Shown one piece after another: positions 25,163 to 34,607 of a stretch of DNA of 64,000 nt. Numbering within the stretch: position 1 is the first letter of the stretch; each line of letters begins with the position of its first letter. Below the pieces are notes generated by a model. It ran no database searches. It had not been told where the DNA came from and saw only the letters and a program-made list of their open reading frames with translations. The translations under genes and the position numbers were made by a program. This stretch comes from Oscillospiraceae bacterium. GTDB taxonomy: Bacteria; Bacillota; Clostridia; Oscillospirales; Ruminococcaceae. Location of the stretch: NCBI GenBank assembly GCA_003512525.1, contig DOQG01000025.1:11148-75147 (forward strand). Reading direction: 5' to 3'.

Positions 25163-25187
25163 AACCCTCTTTGTGTTCAAGAGGGTT
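25163..25187. other. hairpin between pyrE and tRNA-Pro
   Basis: AACCCTCT (25163-25170) pairs with AGAGGGTT (25180-25187). It has no T-run on the pyrE strand, so it is more likely a processing or mRNA 3'-end signal than a full terminator. Confidence 0.45.
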
Positions 25188-25204
25188 AAATTATTAAAAT
25201 AAAA

Positions 25205-25864
25205 TCAATATTCTACGCCGTATGTGCTACGATACTGCTTCATAGCGTCAAGGTACTGCTTACCTTCGATAACACCGTTTTCAATAGCACTTATGATATC
25301 ATTAATGTTGACGATTGAGTAAACTTTGACACCGAAATCCTTGTCGGCAGACTGAACTGCGCTCAGGTCGCTGTCAAGCGCTTTTTCCATACGGTCAACA
25401 GTAATAACCATTGCTGTAATATTGACGTCAGCCGCACCTTTAAGCTTGGGAAGTACTTCTCTTAAAGCCTTGCCTGATGTCATAACATCTTCGATAATAA
25501 CTACCTTATCTCCGTTTGCAAGCTGTTTTCCTACAAACATACCGCCTTCGCCGTGATCCTTGACTTCTTTTCTGTCAAAACAGTAGCTTGCATCTACGCC
25601 ATACTTATTGAACAGTGCTACACACGCACTAACGGAAAGAGGAATACCTTTGTAAGCAGGACCAAAAAGAACATCGGCTTCAATACCGTTGTCGTGAATG
25701 CACTCTGCATAGAACTCACCGAGTTTTGCGAGCTGTGCACCGGTCTTGTAGTTACCTGTGTTTATGAAGTAAGGAGCCTTTCTTCCGCTCTTGAGTGTAA
25801 ACTCACCGAATGTAAGAACTCCGCTGTCAACCATAAATTTGATAAAACTCTCTTTGTAAGTCAT
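25205..25864 (-). CDS. pyrE: orotate phosphoribosyltransferase
   Basis: The 219-aa product converts orotate and PRPP to orotidine monophosphate in pyrimidine synthesis. It has the phosphoribosyltransferase PRPP loop VVIIEDVMTSGKALREV (about 117-133) and the FTLKSGRKAPYF orotate-side motif near residue 22. RBS AAGGAG precedes the ATG. No other pyr genes are near. Its own promoter overlaps the end of the Rrf2 gene upstream. Confidence 0.95.
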   Translation of the reverse strand: MTYKESFIKFMVDSGVLTFGEFTLKSGRKAPYFINTGNYKTGAQLAKLGEFYAECIHDNGIEADVLFGPAYKGIPLSVSACVALFNKYGVDASYCFDRKEVKDHGEGGMFVGKQLANGDKVVIIEDVMTSGKALREVLPKLKGAADVNITAMVITVDRMEKALDSDLSAVQSADKDFGVKVYSIVNINDIISAIENGVIEGKQYLDAMKQYRSTYGVEY

Positions 25865-25909
25865 ACTGTTCTCCTTTTTCGGTCGTTACTTCAAAACTTA
25901 ACGCTATAT

Positions 25910-25938
25910 ATTATAGCATATCGGGTCAGACTTGTCAA
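25910..25938 (-). promoter_or_regulatory. sigma-A promoter of pyrE
   Basis: On the minus strand TTGACA (25938-25933) and TATAAT (25915-25910) with a 17-bp spacer. The -35 covers the stop region of the Rrf2 gene. Confidence 0.9.
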
Positions 25939-26342
25939 GTCTTTCCGGTAAAATCATTGAATTTAAGCTTCTTTAGCTCTTCACACACTAAGTCGGATAT
26001 TTTTGCAAAAGCCATACGGTAGCTGCAGGGCAGACCTTTTTCTGCGCGGTTGCAGTTGTAGTGACCGTCCAGGCAACGACTGAACATATATGTACCCTCT
26101 ACTGCTTCAACAACGTCATAAAGTGAAAGCTCAGACGGTGCTTTACTCAGCTCATATCCGCCTTTTGTGCCCTTGTATGAGTTTACTATGTTGGCTGAAC
26201 CCAGCTTTCTGAGTATCTTCATAGCGAATGTTTGCGGAACGGAGGTCTTTTCGGATATCGTCTTTGCATCAAGTCTTCCGGAGTTTTTGGCCATAAAATC
26301 GACTATCCTTATAGCGTAGTCGGTTTCAAGAGTAATGTGCAT
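25935..26342 (-). CDS. Rrf2 family transcriptional regulator
   Basis: The 135-aa product starts MHITLETDYAIRIVDFMA, has a winged helix (about 8-65, with RKLGSANIVNSYKGTKGGYEL as recognition helix and wing) and the Rrf2 cysteine region with Cys90, Cys97 and Cys106. Three cysteines permit an iron-sulphur cluster as in IscR, though the spacing differs from the classical pattern. The target is unknown. It is 13 bp downstream of rpoD in the dgt-dnaG-rpoD transcript. RBS AAGGAG. Confidence 0.88.
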   Translation of the reverse strand: MHITLETDYAIRIVDFMAKNSGRLDAKTISEKTSVPQTFAMKILRKLGSANIVNSYKGTKGGYELSKAPSELSLYDVVEAVEGTYMFSRCLDGHYNCNRAEKGLPCSYRMAFAKISDLVCEELKKLKFNDFTGKT

Positions 26343-26355
26343 CTGTTACTCCTTA

Positions 26356-27432
26356 TCAGTCCAGAAAGTCCTTCAGTTTTTTGCTTCTTGACGGATGCCT
26401 TAATTTTCTTAGCGCCTTTGCCTCGATCTGTCTGATACGTTCTCTTGTTACGTCAAATTCTTTACCGACTTCTTCAAGTGTTCTGGGTCTGCCGTCTTCA
26501 AGACCGAATCTCAGACGTAATACTTTTTCTTCGCGAGGGGTGAGTGTACCGAGTATCTCGCTGAGTTGTTCCTTGAGCAGCGTTCTTGACGCGGCTTCTG
26601 CGGGAGCCGGAGCGTCCTCGTCAGGGATAAAGTCGCCTAAGTGGCTGTCTTCCTCTTCACCGATAGGCGTTTCAAGTGAAACGGGATCCTGCGAAATTCT
26701 GAGAATTTCTCTTACTCTGTCAACTGTTATCCCAAGTCTGTCTGCTATCTCCTTTGGTGTAGGTTCATGACCGTTTTCGTGCAACAGCTGGCTTGATACC
26801 TTCTTTACTTTTGTAATGGTTTCTACCATATGAACAGGTATTCTGATGGTTCTCGCCTGGTCGGCGATAGAACGAGTTATAGCTTGCCTTATCCACCATG
26901 TAGCATACGTTGAGAACTTGTAGCCCTTAGTGTAATCAAACTTCTCAACTGCTTTGATAAGACCGAGGTTGCCCTCCTGTATAAGGTCAAGGAACTGCAT
27001 ACCTCTGCCGACATATCTTTTTGCTATGCTGACTACAAGTCGCAGGTTGGCTTCGCTTAGACGCTTTCTTGCGTACTTATCGCCCTGAGCCATACGTGTT
27101 GCAAGCTCAATTTCTTCTTCTGCGGTAAGAAGAGGCACACGACCTATTTCTTTCAGGTAGATTTTAACAGGGTCGTCAATAGCGATGCCTTCGGACGATA
27201 GAGATGATTCAAAGTCATCACCGTCAGTAAAATCAAGAGCACTGTCAAGATCCTCATCGGCGGAGAAGTCATCGACTATTTCTATATTGCTGCTTTCAAA
27301 ATCATCATACAGCTTGTTTATTTCATCGGCATCAAAGTCAAGCTCTTCGAGTACATCGGTTATTTCCTTTGTGGTGAGCTTGCCGTTCTGCTTACCGTGA
27401 TTTATAAGTTCGTTTATTTTGTTGTCTGCCAT
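26356..27432 (-). CDS. rpoD: primary RNA polymerase sigma factor RpoD (sigma-A)
   Basis: The 358-aa product directs RNA polymerase to the -35/-10 promoters seen throughout this window. An acidic N-terminal region (1-85) precedes region 1.2 ([21 protein letters not shown]). Region 2 has [22 protein letters not shown] core and [10 protein letters not shown] for -10 binding; region 3 follows. Region 4 carries the helix-turn-helix [18 protein letters not shown]. Order dnaG-rpoD is the classic macromolecular synthesis operon. RBS AAAGGA. Confidence 0.97.
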   Translation of the reverse strand: MADNKINELINHGKQNGKLTTKEITDVLEELDFDADEINKLYDDFESSNIEIVDDFSADEDLDSALDFTDGDDFESSLSSEGIAIDDPVKIYLKEIGRVPLLTAEEEIELATRMAQGDKYARKRLSEANLRLVVSIAKRYVGRGMQFLDLIQEGNLGLIKAVEKFDYTKGYKFSTYATWWIRQAITRSIADQARTIRIPVHMVETITKVKKVSSQLLHENGHEPTPKEIADRLGITVDRVREILRISQDPVSLETPIGEEEDSHLGDFIPDEDAPAPAEAASRTLLKEQLSEILGTLTPREEKVLRLRFGLEDGRPRTLEEVGKEFDVTRERIRQIEAKALRKLRHPSRSKKLKDFLD

Positions 27433-27459
27433 ATTTATCTTTCCTTTCAGGATTTATCG

Positions 27460-29220
27460 TTATGATTTTTTGTTCTTTATTTTATCGGCAAATTGCCGTA
27501 ATTCGTCCGCTGACATATCTGTCACTTTCTTTGTCTGTTTCTTATCTCTGTATTTTATAAGTACATTCAGATAATCGTTCAGCCTGTCCACATTGTACGG
27601 CAAATCGCTGTTGTCGTGTATCAGCTTGTATATTGATGCTACTTCCTCCGCAGTATATCTTTCGGAGAGCACAGCAACATCATTTGACAGCCCGCACGAG
27701 ATCATCGCAGTAAGGTCGATGAACAGACGCTTGTTGAAGTCTGTCACGAAATCGTCCGAGCTTATCTTATCGGTGATCTTTTTCAGAAAGTCGGGGGAGT
27801 GAAATAAAAATGCAATTATGCCGCGTTCCGCCTGTGTTTCTACCGGATAACGCATAGCGTCCGGATTTATCTTATCTCTTGAACGAGTCCCGCCGATAAT
27901 TTCTCTGCGGCGGTCGTTTTCCTTTGCCTTATATCGCCTGCGAAGTATCTGATTTACGGCAAGATCAACATTTGAGCGGTTCACGTTACACTCTTGCGCT
28001 ATAGTTGAGATATACACGGCACGGTCGATAGAGCTGTTGATATTGGCGATAAAATCCACCGCTTTTTTCAGATATTCGGATTTTCCTTCCGGCGTAGTCA
28101 GATCAACAGACGAACGAAGCTTTTTAAGTTCGTATTCCATGCCGGATTCACTGTTGCCTATCAATAATTCAAAGGCTTCCTTTCCGAAATTTTTTATATA
28201 TTCGTCAGGATCTTTAGCGCCCTGAATTGTCAGGACGTTTGCCGTAATACCGACTTTATCAAGAATGTTCATCGCTCTGGCGGTAGCTTTCTGACCGGCA
28301 TCATCGCTGTCATAAGCTAAAATGACCTTTTTAAAGCCGAGATTTGCTATCGTACGTGCGTGAGCATCTGTTATTGCTGTACCGCAGGTTGCGACCGCGT
28401 TTTTGAAGCCCGCCTGGAACATCGCGATAACGTCCAGGTTTCCTTCGCACATTATCAGCGAGCTTCCTCCTGCGTTTTTTGCGTGGTTCAGGCTGTACAG
28501 GAATGTACTTTTATTATATACTGCTGTCGCTTTAGTATTAAGGTACTTCCTGTTATCATCTCCGCCTATAATACGCCCCGAAAATCCGACAATGTTACCT
28601 CTTATATCAATAAACGGGAACATTACCCTGTATTTGAAAAAATCAAAGTAATTATCGCTTTTCGATGATTTTGAAAGCAGGGAAGCTTCAGCCATCTCTG
28701 CATCGCCGTATCCGAGCGTATGCATATGATTTCTAAGCGTATCCCAGCTGTCCGGAGCATAACCAAGACCATATGTCCGTATAGTATGATCCGTAAGACC
28801 TCTGCCGTAAAGATAATCAAGACCTTCCTTACCGGCGGGGGAGTAGAGATATTTGTGGAAGAACCTGCCCGCTTCACGGTTCATCTCAAGCGTCCTTGAA
28901 CGCTTTTTTGCGCCGTCGTCTCCGCCGTCCTCAGGCATCGGTATACCGACCCTCTGTGCAAGAAACTTGACACTTTCTATGTAATCAAGATGTTCGTAAA
29001 GCCGTATGAAATTTATAACATCTCCTGCTGCTCCGCAGCCGAAGCAATAAAAGCTCTGCGTTGCGGTGTATATGTGGCAGGACGGAGTTTTTTCCGAATG
29101 GAAAGGACAGTTACAGACGTAGTCCGTACCTGTTTTTTTAAGCGGTACATATGATGAAATAACATCATATATATCATTGCTTTCTTTGACTCTTAAAAGA
29201 AAGTCTTCCGATAAACGCAT
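27460..29220 (-). CDS. dnaG: DNA primase
   Basis: The 586-aa product makes RNA primers for the replication fork. The N-terminal zinc finger is CPFH (Cys38, His41) with CFGC (Cys59, Cys62). The TOPRIM catalytic domain has LIMCEGNLDVIAM with the conserved Glu and LAYDSDDAGQKA with the Asp pair (about 255-330). The C-terminal helicase-binding region is less conserved. It lies 28 bp after dgt and 27 bp before rpoD. RBS AAAGGAAA. Confidence 0.97.
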   Translation of the reverse strand: MRLSEDFLLRVKESNDIYDVISSYVPLKKTGTDYVCNCPFHSEKTPSCHIYTATQSFYCFGCGAAGDVINFIRLYEHLDYIESVKFLAQRVGIPMPEDGGDDGAKKRSRTLEMNREAGRFFHKYLYSPAGKEGLDYLYGRGLTDHTIRTYGLGYAPDSWDTLRNHMHTLGYGDAEMAEASLLSKSSKSDNYFDFFKYRVMFPFIDIRGNIVGFSGRIIGGDDNRKYLNTKATAVYNKSTFLYSLNHAKNAGGSSLIMCEGNLDVIAMFQAGFKNAVATCGTAITDAHARTIANLGFKKVILAYDSDDAGQKATARAMNILDKVGITANVLTIQGAKDPDEYIKNFGKEAFELLIGNSESGMEYELKKLRSSVDLTTPEGKSEYLKKAVDFIANINSSIDRAVYISTIAQECNVNRSNVDLAVNQILRRRYKAKENDRRREIIGGTRSRDKINPDAMRYPVETQAERGIIAFLFHSPDFLKKITDKISSDDFVTDFNKRLFIDLTAMISCGLSNDVAVLSERYTAEEVASIYKLIHDNSDLPYNVDRLNDYLNVLIKYRDKKQTKKVTDMSADELRQFADKIKNKKS

Positions 29221-29248
29221 CGTTTTTCCTTTCTTTGCTTACATTGTA

Positions 29249-30247
29249 TCAATACGACCAGCTCTTCGGGATGCAAAGCTCCTTGAAGTAGTCGACCGCA
29301 AAGTCGTCTGTCATTCCGCTGATAAAGTCGCAGACTGCGCGCTCCTTGCCGTACTCCTTTGCAAAGCCAATATAAAGCTCCGGCATTTTCTCGGGAGAAT
29401 TTATAAAGTATCTGTACAGATACTCGACTATATGGCATGCCTTGCCTTTTTCTGCATTGGTACTGGGTGCAAAATACACATAGTCAAACATGAACTTTCT
29501 CAGTTCATCATGCGCCTGTTTTGTTACATCGTCATACTGTATAAAATCCGTACTGTTGGCGATTATAGATTTAATAAGCGTTGTTATACGCTGACTCTTT
29601 GTTTCGCCGAGCACAGATATAGGACCTTTCGGAAGCTCTTCCTGCTTGAGTACTCCGCCTCTTATCGCATCTTCGATATCGTGATTTATGTATGCGATCT
29701 TATCGCTGAACTTTACAACTTGACCTTCGAGCGTTTTAGCGGTTGCGTTGGTGTGACAAAGAATACCGTCAATGACTTCGTCTGTAAGGTTAAGACCTTT
29801 GCCGTTCTTCTCGATAACTTCAACCACGCGCTTACTTTGCTCATAATGTCGGAAATGTCCGGGGACAAGCTGATCAAGCGTACGTTCGCCGTCGTGACCG
29901 AACGGTGTATGACCTAAATCATGACCAAGCGCTATCGCTTCGGTAAGATCCTCGTTGAGTCGCAACGCTCTTGCGATCGTCCTTGCAATCTGTGATACTT
30001 CAAGCGTGTGTGTAAGGCGCGTTCTGTAATGATCGGATTTCGGTATAAGAAAAACCTGCGTCTTATGCTTCAGTCGTCTGAAAGAGTTGCAGTGAATAAT
30101 TCTGTCACGATCCCTCTGAAAGTCTGTTCGGATATCGCAGGGAGTTTCGTATACCTTTCTGCCTTCTGAGTCTGTGCACTTGCAGGCATATGGCGAGAGC
30201 GTCATATTTTCTATTTCCTCGGTAACCATACGGGGTAATTTATCCAT
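29249..30247 (-). CDS. dgt: deoxyguanosinetriphosphate triphosphohydrolase-like protein (HD domain)
   Basis: The 332-aa product has an HD domain with metal ligands in RLTHTLEVSQIA, LGHDLGHTPFGH and the upstream QRDRDRIIHCNSFRRLKHKTQV, typical of dGTPase type 2 proteins. It would hydrolyse dNTPs to nucleosides and triphosphate. The start is ATG 30247 because AAAGGG is well spaced; a GTG at 30256 is too close to it. It is first in the dgt-dnaG-rpoD operon, an arrangement common in Clostridia. Confidence 0.92.
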   Translation of the reverse strand: MDKLPRMVTEEIENMTLSPYACKCTDSEGRKVYETPCDIRTDFQRDRDRIIHCNSFRRLKHKTQVFLIPKSDHYRTRLTHTLEVSQIARTIARALRLNEDLTEAIALGHDLGHTPFGHDGERTLDQLVPGHFRHYEQSKRVVEVIEKNGKGLNLTDEVIDGILCHTNATAKTLEGQVVKFSDKIAYINHDIEDAIRGGVLKQEELPKGPISVLGETKSQRITTLIKSIIANSTDFIQYDDVTKQAHDELRKFMFDYVYFAPSTNAEKGKACHIVEYLYRYFINSPEKMPELYIGFAKEYGKERAVCDFISGMTDDFAVDYFKELCIPKSWSY

Positions 30248-30285
30248 ACTGAACACACCCTTTCATCACTGTATGTGACAAATCG

Positions 30286-30314
30286 AAGATGAGCGATACC
30301 GGATCGTTCATCTT
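30286..30314. other. 12-bp hairpin between yigZ and dgt
   Basis: Arms 30286-30297 and 30303-30314 pair over 12 bp with one G.T and a 5-nt loop. No clear T-run on the minus strand, so it may be a weak terminator of the uvrC-yigZ unit or an mRNA stabiliser. Confidence 0.5.
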
Positions 30315-30368
30315 CATAAATAATATACTGAGGATTTTTATAAAAGTCCTTTAATTTTTTAAAAATAT

Positions 30369-30986
30369 TTAAAATTCGACATAGCCGTTGCTGAGTTTTT
30401 TTATATCCACCTTACCGTTACATTTGTCGATAAGTTTTGAAATGAGCTCTGCGGTGAGTTCTGCCTTGACATCTGCATAGACACATACAATGTCGGAATA
30501 CTCGGTATTGCGTATAATTGCTTCGTATTCCGGTAGGACAGAACCTATCATACCGTACATGGTGTAGTCACAGCTTATCTTAAGACTGTCGGCGACTTCC
30601 ATTGTTACTATATCAGAGTTTGCAAGGGCAGTTGACGCGCCTTTTGAGTAGGCGTGAACAAGTCCGCCTGTACCAAGCAGGATGCCGCCGAAATAACGGG
30701 TAACAACGCATACAACGTCGGTAATCCCGTTTTTGGACAGCACGTCATAAATCGGCATACCCGCAGTGCCGCCCGGCTCACCGTCATCGCTGTGCCTGCT
30801 TGTGTTATTATTACGGAGAATATAGGCATAGCAGTTGTGAGTTGCTTTTCGATGCATGGCTCTTATCTCGTTTATAAAAGCTATGGCTTCTTCCTCTGTT
30901 TCGGCAGGGGATATGTAGCCGATGAACTCGGACTTCTTCTCGGTAAACGAAGACTCGGCACGCTTTCTTATTGTCTTATAGCCCAA
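30369..30986 (-). CDS. yigZ: YigZ/IMPACT family protein
   Basis: The 205-aa product has the UPF0029 domain (1-110, with KSEFIGYISPAETEEEA, ATHNCYAYILR and DDGEPGGTAGMPI) and a DUF1949-type C-terminal domain. Family members relate to eukaryotic IMPACT; their bacterial function is unsettled. The start is TTG at 30986 after AGGGG. It stands 12 bp after the coiled-coil gene and ends the uvrC-rsmD-coaD run. Confidence 0.92.
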   Translation of the reverse strand: MGYKTIRKRAESSFTEKKSEFIGYISPAETEEEAIAFINEIRAMHRKATHNCYAYILRNNNTSRHSDDGEPGGTAGMPIYDVLSKNGITDVVCVVTRYFGGILLGTGGLVHAYSKGASTALANSDIVTMEVADSLKISCDYTMYGMIGSVLPEYEAIIRNTEYSDIVCVYADVKAELTAELISKLIDKCNGKVDIKKLSNGYVEF

Positions 30987-30998
30987 TATTCGCCCCTA

Positions 30999-31451
30999 TC
31001 AGCCTTTTGTGCCTTTTAATGCGGCACGGGTCTTTCTTACATCGGTCAGATTACCGGCAAGAAGTTCGTCAACTCTGCTGAGCATATTTTCAACATAGTC
31101 GTTTGTGGCGTTTCTGATCTCCTTTGACTTGGTCTGTGCCGCAGTGAGAATTTCATGTGCTCTCTGCTGAGCCTGTTTTGTAATAACCTCTTCGGAAACC
31201 ATGACCTTTGCTTTTTCTTCAGCCTTTCTTATAATGCTTTCTGCCTCAGCTTTAGCATCGTTTATGATAACTCTGCGGTCATTTACAAGTGCCTGTGCCT
31301 GCTTTATCTCTCCGGGGAGATTAAGTCTTACTTGCTTTACAAGCTCTCTGAACTGCTCAACATCGATGAGAGATCTGCCTCCTGTAAGGGGAATGTTTTT
31401 CGACCTGTCAAGCTCATCATCCATTGCTTCAAGTATTTCTTCAATGCTCAT
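30999..31451 (-). CDS. coiled-coil protein, V/F-ATPase stalk-like or DivIVA-like
   Basis: The 150-aa product has an N-terminal segment SIEEILEAMDDELDRSKNIPL, then a long Ala/Lys/Glu heptad region (about 48-130) resembling ATP synthase stalk subunits or DivIVA-like proteins. Genes like it follow coaD in many Clostridia; no defined function is known to me. Cytoplasmic. RBS AAAGGA. It belongs to the rsmD-coaD transcript. Confidence 0.75.
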   Translation of the reverse strand: MSIEEILEAMDDELDRSKNIPLTGGRSLIDVEQFRELVKQVRLNLPGEIKQAQALVNDRRVIINDAKAEAESIIRKAEEKAKVMVSEEVITKQAQQRAHEILTAAQTKSKEIRNATNDYVENMLSRVDELLAGNLTDVRKTRAALKGTKG

Positions 31452-31492
31452 TTTAAAATCGTCCTTTCATTTATAACATTTGTTTTTTATGC

Positions 31493-31981
31493 TCAGTAGC
31501 GTTTCAGTCTTTCATTTATTCTGTCAAGTATGCATTCGGGAACAAAATCACTTATATCTCCGCCGAACATAGCAATCTGCTTTACCATACTGGAGGACAG
31601 ATAGGTATATTCGCTCTTTGATGTAAGAAAAATCGTTTCGGCTTTGTAACAAAGCTTTCTGTTTGCCTGTGCCATCTGAAATTCATATTCAAAATCCGAT
31701 ATGGCTCGCAGACCTTTTACGATAACATCGGCATTTTTTTCATTAAAGTAGTCTATAAGAAGTCCCTCGTTGCTGTCAACCTCAACATTACCGATACCTT
31801 CGGCAACCACGCTTTCACGCAGGAACTGCTTTCTTTCTTCTATTGTGAAACTGCACGGCTTGAGCGGATTTACCGACACAAGTACTATTACCTTATCAAA
31901 CAGCTTTGATGCTCTTGAAATAATTTCAAGGTGTCCGTATGTCACGGGATCAAAGCTACCGGGATATATGGCTGTTTTCAT
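31493..31981 (-). CDS. coaD: phosphopantetheine adenylyltransferase
   Basis: The 162-aa product catalyses the fourth step of coenzyme A synthesis, transfer of AMP from ATP to 4'-phosphopantetheine. Nucleotidyl-transferase motifs: YPGSFDPVTYGHLEII (residues 5-20, with the T/HxGH signature as TYGH) and SSSMVKQIA (about 128-136). Usual length. It follows rsmD after 3 bp, the conserved rsmD-coaD pair of Firmicutes. Confidence 0.97.
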   Translation of the reverse strand: MKTAIYPGSFDPVTYGHLEIISRASKLFDKVIVLVSVNPLKPCSFTIEERKQFLRESVVAEGIGNVEVDSNEGLLIDYFNEKNADVIVKGLRAISDFEYEFQMAQANRKLCYKAETIFLTSKSEYTYLSSSMVKQIAMFGGDISDFVPECILDRINERLKRY

Positions 31982-31984
31982 AAT

Positions 31985-32539
31985 TTATTCCTCTTCTTCC
32001 GTCTGTGGTTTTCTGTAGAAAGTAAGACTGCTTTTGCCGTATTTCTTCGATTTTGTGATAATAAATCCGTTTACTTCTTCGGGCAGTCTGCAACCGGGCT
32101 CGTGCTCGCACACGATAACGCCTGTGTCGTTCATCCTTTCCGTGAGCGCGGGAAGAGAGCGCTGTATCAGGCTCTTCTCATACGGCGGGTCAAGCAGGGC
32201 GATGTCAAATTTCTCTCCTGTGGTTCTTAAGAAAGCGGAGTTCGGCATATTGACAATTTCACACTGACTGTCAAAACCGACGTGTGATACATTCTGCTTT
32301 ATGAACTTTATCGAATTCTGACTGCTGTCCACAAGATACGCCTTTTTTGCGCCGCGGCTTACTGCTTCAATTCCGAGCTGTCCCGAGCCGGCAAACAGAT
32401 CAAGTACCGTGCTTCCTTCGATCTCAAACTGTATAGCGCTGAATATCGCTTCTTTTACACTGTCCTTTGTCGGGCGGACATCGATTCCCTCGGGCGCGAT
32501 CAGCTTTCTGCCCCTGGCTGTGCCTGTTATTACTCTCAT
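31985..32539 (-). CDS. rsmD: 16S rRNA (guanine966-N2)-methyltransferase
   Basis: The 184-aa product starts at ATG 32539 (RBS AAAGGA), giving the typical N-terminus MRVITGTARGRKL. SAM-binding motif VLDLFAGSGQLGIEA is near residue 45 and the catalytic DPPY near 126. RsmD methylates N2 of G966 of 16S rRNA. It is followed directly by coaD. Confidence 0.95.
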   Translation of the reverse strand: MRVITGTARGRKLIAPEGIDVRPTKDSVKEAIFSAIQFEIEGSTVLDLFAGSGQLGIEAVSRGAKKAYLVDSSQNSIKFIKQNVSHVGFDSQCEIVNMPNSAFLRTTGEKFDIALLDPPYEKSLIQRSLPALTERMNDTGVIVCEHEPGCRLPEEVNGFIITKSKKYGKSSLTFYRKPQTEEEE

Positions 32540-32562
32540 CGTATTTCCTTTCTTTTGCTTGA

Positions 32563-34389
32563 TCAAAAATTCTCTTGTATATAATTGTATATTTCTATTG
32601 CTTTTTCTTCTTTTACTTTTGCAACTGCCGCCAGCTCATCGGGAGAAGCGTCTTTAAGCGCCTGCTTTGTCTTGAAATGCTTTATAAGCGCAAGCGCTTT
32701 TGCTTCGCCTATGCCCTTGATTTTTGTAAGCTCCAGCTCGTATGTTCTTTTCTTGTGGGTCTGTTGCTGGAACGATAACGAGAAGCGATGAACCTCGTCC
32801 TGAATATTGGTCATAAGAGAGAAAAGCTTTTTATTAGCGTTTATCTGTATCTCTTCTCCCTGTGCCGCTATAGCTCTTGTGCGGTGTTTGTCGTCCTTTA
32901 CAAGTCCGTACAGCGGTATTGAAACGTTCATATTATCAAGCACCTGCTGAACAGCGTGAACGTGACCCTTACCACCATCGAGAAGGATCAGGTCAGGGAG
33001 CGGAGAAAAGTTTTCGTCACCGTCAAGATAGCGCTGTATACGCCTTTGCAATACCTCTTGCATACAAGCGTAGTCGTTCTGTCCGATAACGTTCTTAATG
33101 GCAAACTTTCTGTAGCCGGCTTTATAAGGTCTGCCGTTGCGGTATACTATCATACCGCCGACTCTGCTGTCCTCTCCGAGATTTGATATGTCGTAGCTTT
33201 CAATAACTGTCGGTATCTTAGGCAAGCCCAGTAATTTTGCAAGATCCTCAAGCGCGTTTATCTCCTTAACGGTTCTGCCTACCTTCATCGACAGATATTC
33301 GGATGCGTTCTGCTTTGCAAGAAGTACTCTTGACAGTCCCTCGCCGCGTTGAGCGGCAGTGATGGCAACTTTATGCCCGCAAAGAGCGGAGAAGTACTCT
33401 TCAAGTACCGCGCGGTCTTCCATCTCCTTGTCAATATATATCTGTTTCGGAATTGCATCGGTTCTTGCCGAATAATATTCTACCAGAAAATCTGAGCGCA
33501 TCTGTCCCGGGTCGTATTCATCACCGATGAAGAAATTTACTTTGTCGGTAATTCGTCCCCCGCGGTAGCATATGACAGCTATACTTGCAAGTTCAACATT
33601 CTGCGCCAGTGCAACAACGTCAAAATCATAGGTCTTGTCAGAAAAGATATCCTGACCGTCTTTCATCTTCTCTATTGCATTTATGCGGTCGCGGAGCTTT
33701 GCCGCTTTTTCAAACTCAAGGTTATCGGACGCTTCGTACATCTGCTTTGTAAGCTGTTCAACGCTCGCTTTACTGCCGTTTTGCATATACTCTATTGCAG
33801 AGCGTATCATGCTGTTGTACTCATCCTGTTTTATCTTGCCTGTGCATACGCCCATGCATCTTTTTATATGATAGTTAAGGCATGGACGTTCTTTTCTGAA
33901 ATCTCTCGGAAACACCTTATGACATGACGGGAACATAAAAATCCTGTTTGCCTCGTCTACCGCCTGCTTTGCGGTGAAGCCGCCGGTGAACGGGCCGAGA
34001 TAATCTGCATTCTTATCATTGCAGTTGAGCGCGTAAGAGATCCTCGGATAAGGCTCTTTCGTTATCTTGATATAATTGTAACCCTTGTCATCCTTAAGCA
34101 ATATGTTATACTTTGGGTTGTACTGCTTTATCAGACTGCATTCAAGCACAAGCGCGTCAAGCTCGCTCGGTGTGACGATAAAATCAAAGTCATAAATGCT
34201 GTCAACAAGCTTTCTTGTTTTCGCATTATGGCTGTCAAGCGCATGAAAATAAGTTGTTACACGGTTTTTGAGCGCTTTGGCTTTACCCACATATATGACC
34301 TTCCCGGTGCTGTCCTTCATTAGGTATACCCCGGGGGAGAGCGACAACTTATTCGATTTATCCCTTAAAAAGCCAAGTCTTTCGTTCAT
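32563..34389 (-). CDS. uvrC: excinuclease ABC subunit C
   Basis: The 608-aa product makes both incisions in nucleotide excision repair with UvrA/UvrB. GIY-YIG nuclease (about 14-95; GVYLMKDSTGKVIYVGKAK), UvrB-binding UVR motif (about 205-235), an RNase H-like C-terminal nuclease (about 385-540, with ESYDISNLG and LILLDGGKGH) and terminal helix-hairpin-helix (KIKGIGEAKALALIKHF). RBS is not obvious. First gene of the uvrC-rsmD-coaD-yigZ run; 23 bp before rsmD. Confidence 0.97.
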   Translation of the reverse strand: MNERLGFLRDKSNKLSLSPGVYLMKDSTGKVIYVGKAKALKNRVTTYFHALDSHNAKTRKLVDSIYDFDFIVTPSELDALVLECSLIKQYNPKYNILLKDDKGYNYIKITKEPYPRISYALNCNDKNADYLGPFTGGFTAKQAVDEANRIFMFPSCHKVFPRDFRKERPCLNYHIKRCMGVCTGKIKQDEYNSMIRSAIEYMQNGSKASVEQLTKQMYEASDNLEFEKAAKLRDRINAIEKMKDGQDIFSDKTYDFDVVALAQNVELASIAVICYRGGRITDKVNFFIGDEYDPGQMRSDFLVEYYSARTDAIPKQIYIDKEMEDRAVLEEYFSALCGHKVAITAAQRGEGLSRVLLAKQNASEYLSMKVGRTVKEINALEDLAKLLGLPKIPTVIESYDISNLGEDSRVGGMIVYRNGRPYKAGYRKFAIKNVIGQNDYACMQEVLQRRIQRYLDGDENFSPLPDLILLDGGKGHVHAVQQVLDNMNVSIPLYGLVKDDKHRTRAIAAQGEEIQINANKKLFSLMTNIQDEVHRFSLSFQQQTHKKRTYELELTKIKGIGEAKALALIKHFKTKQALKDASPDELAAVAKVKEEKAIEIYNYIQENF

Positions 34390-34533
34390 CGGTCACAATC
34401 TCCGAAAAAAACATAAAATTTATCCGTATAGATATTTATATTTTATCATTTTTAACGTCCGATTACAAGTACTTTTTAAAAATAATGACGAATTGCGCCG
34501 AATTGCATATTCTGAGTCTTTCCAAAAAAAGTT

Positions 34534-34562
34534 TTGACTTTTCTGCTTCATTGGTGTATAAT
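34534..34562 (+). promoter_or_regulatory. sigma-A promoter of the ACT/UPF0210 pair
   Basis: TTGACT (34534-34539), 17-bp spacer, TATAAT (34557-34562), 45 bp before the start. Confidence 0.9.
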
Positions 34563-34607
34563 AGCAAAAGATATATTTTTTTATACGGAAAAAGAGAGGT
34601 TTATTTT

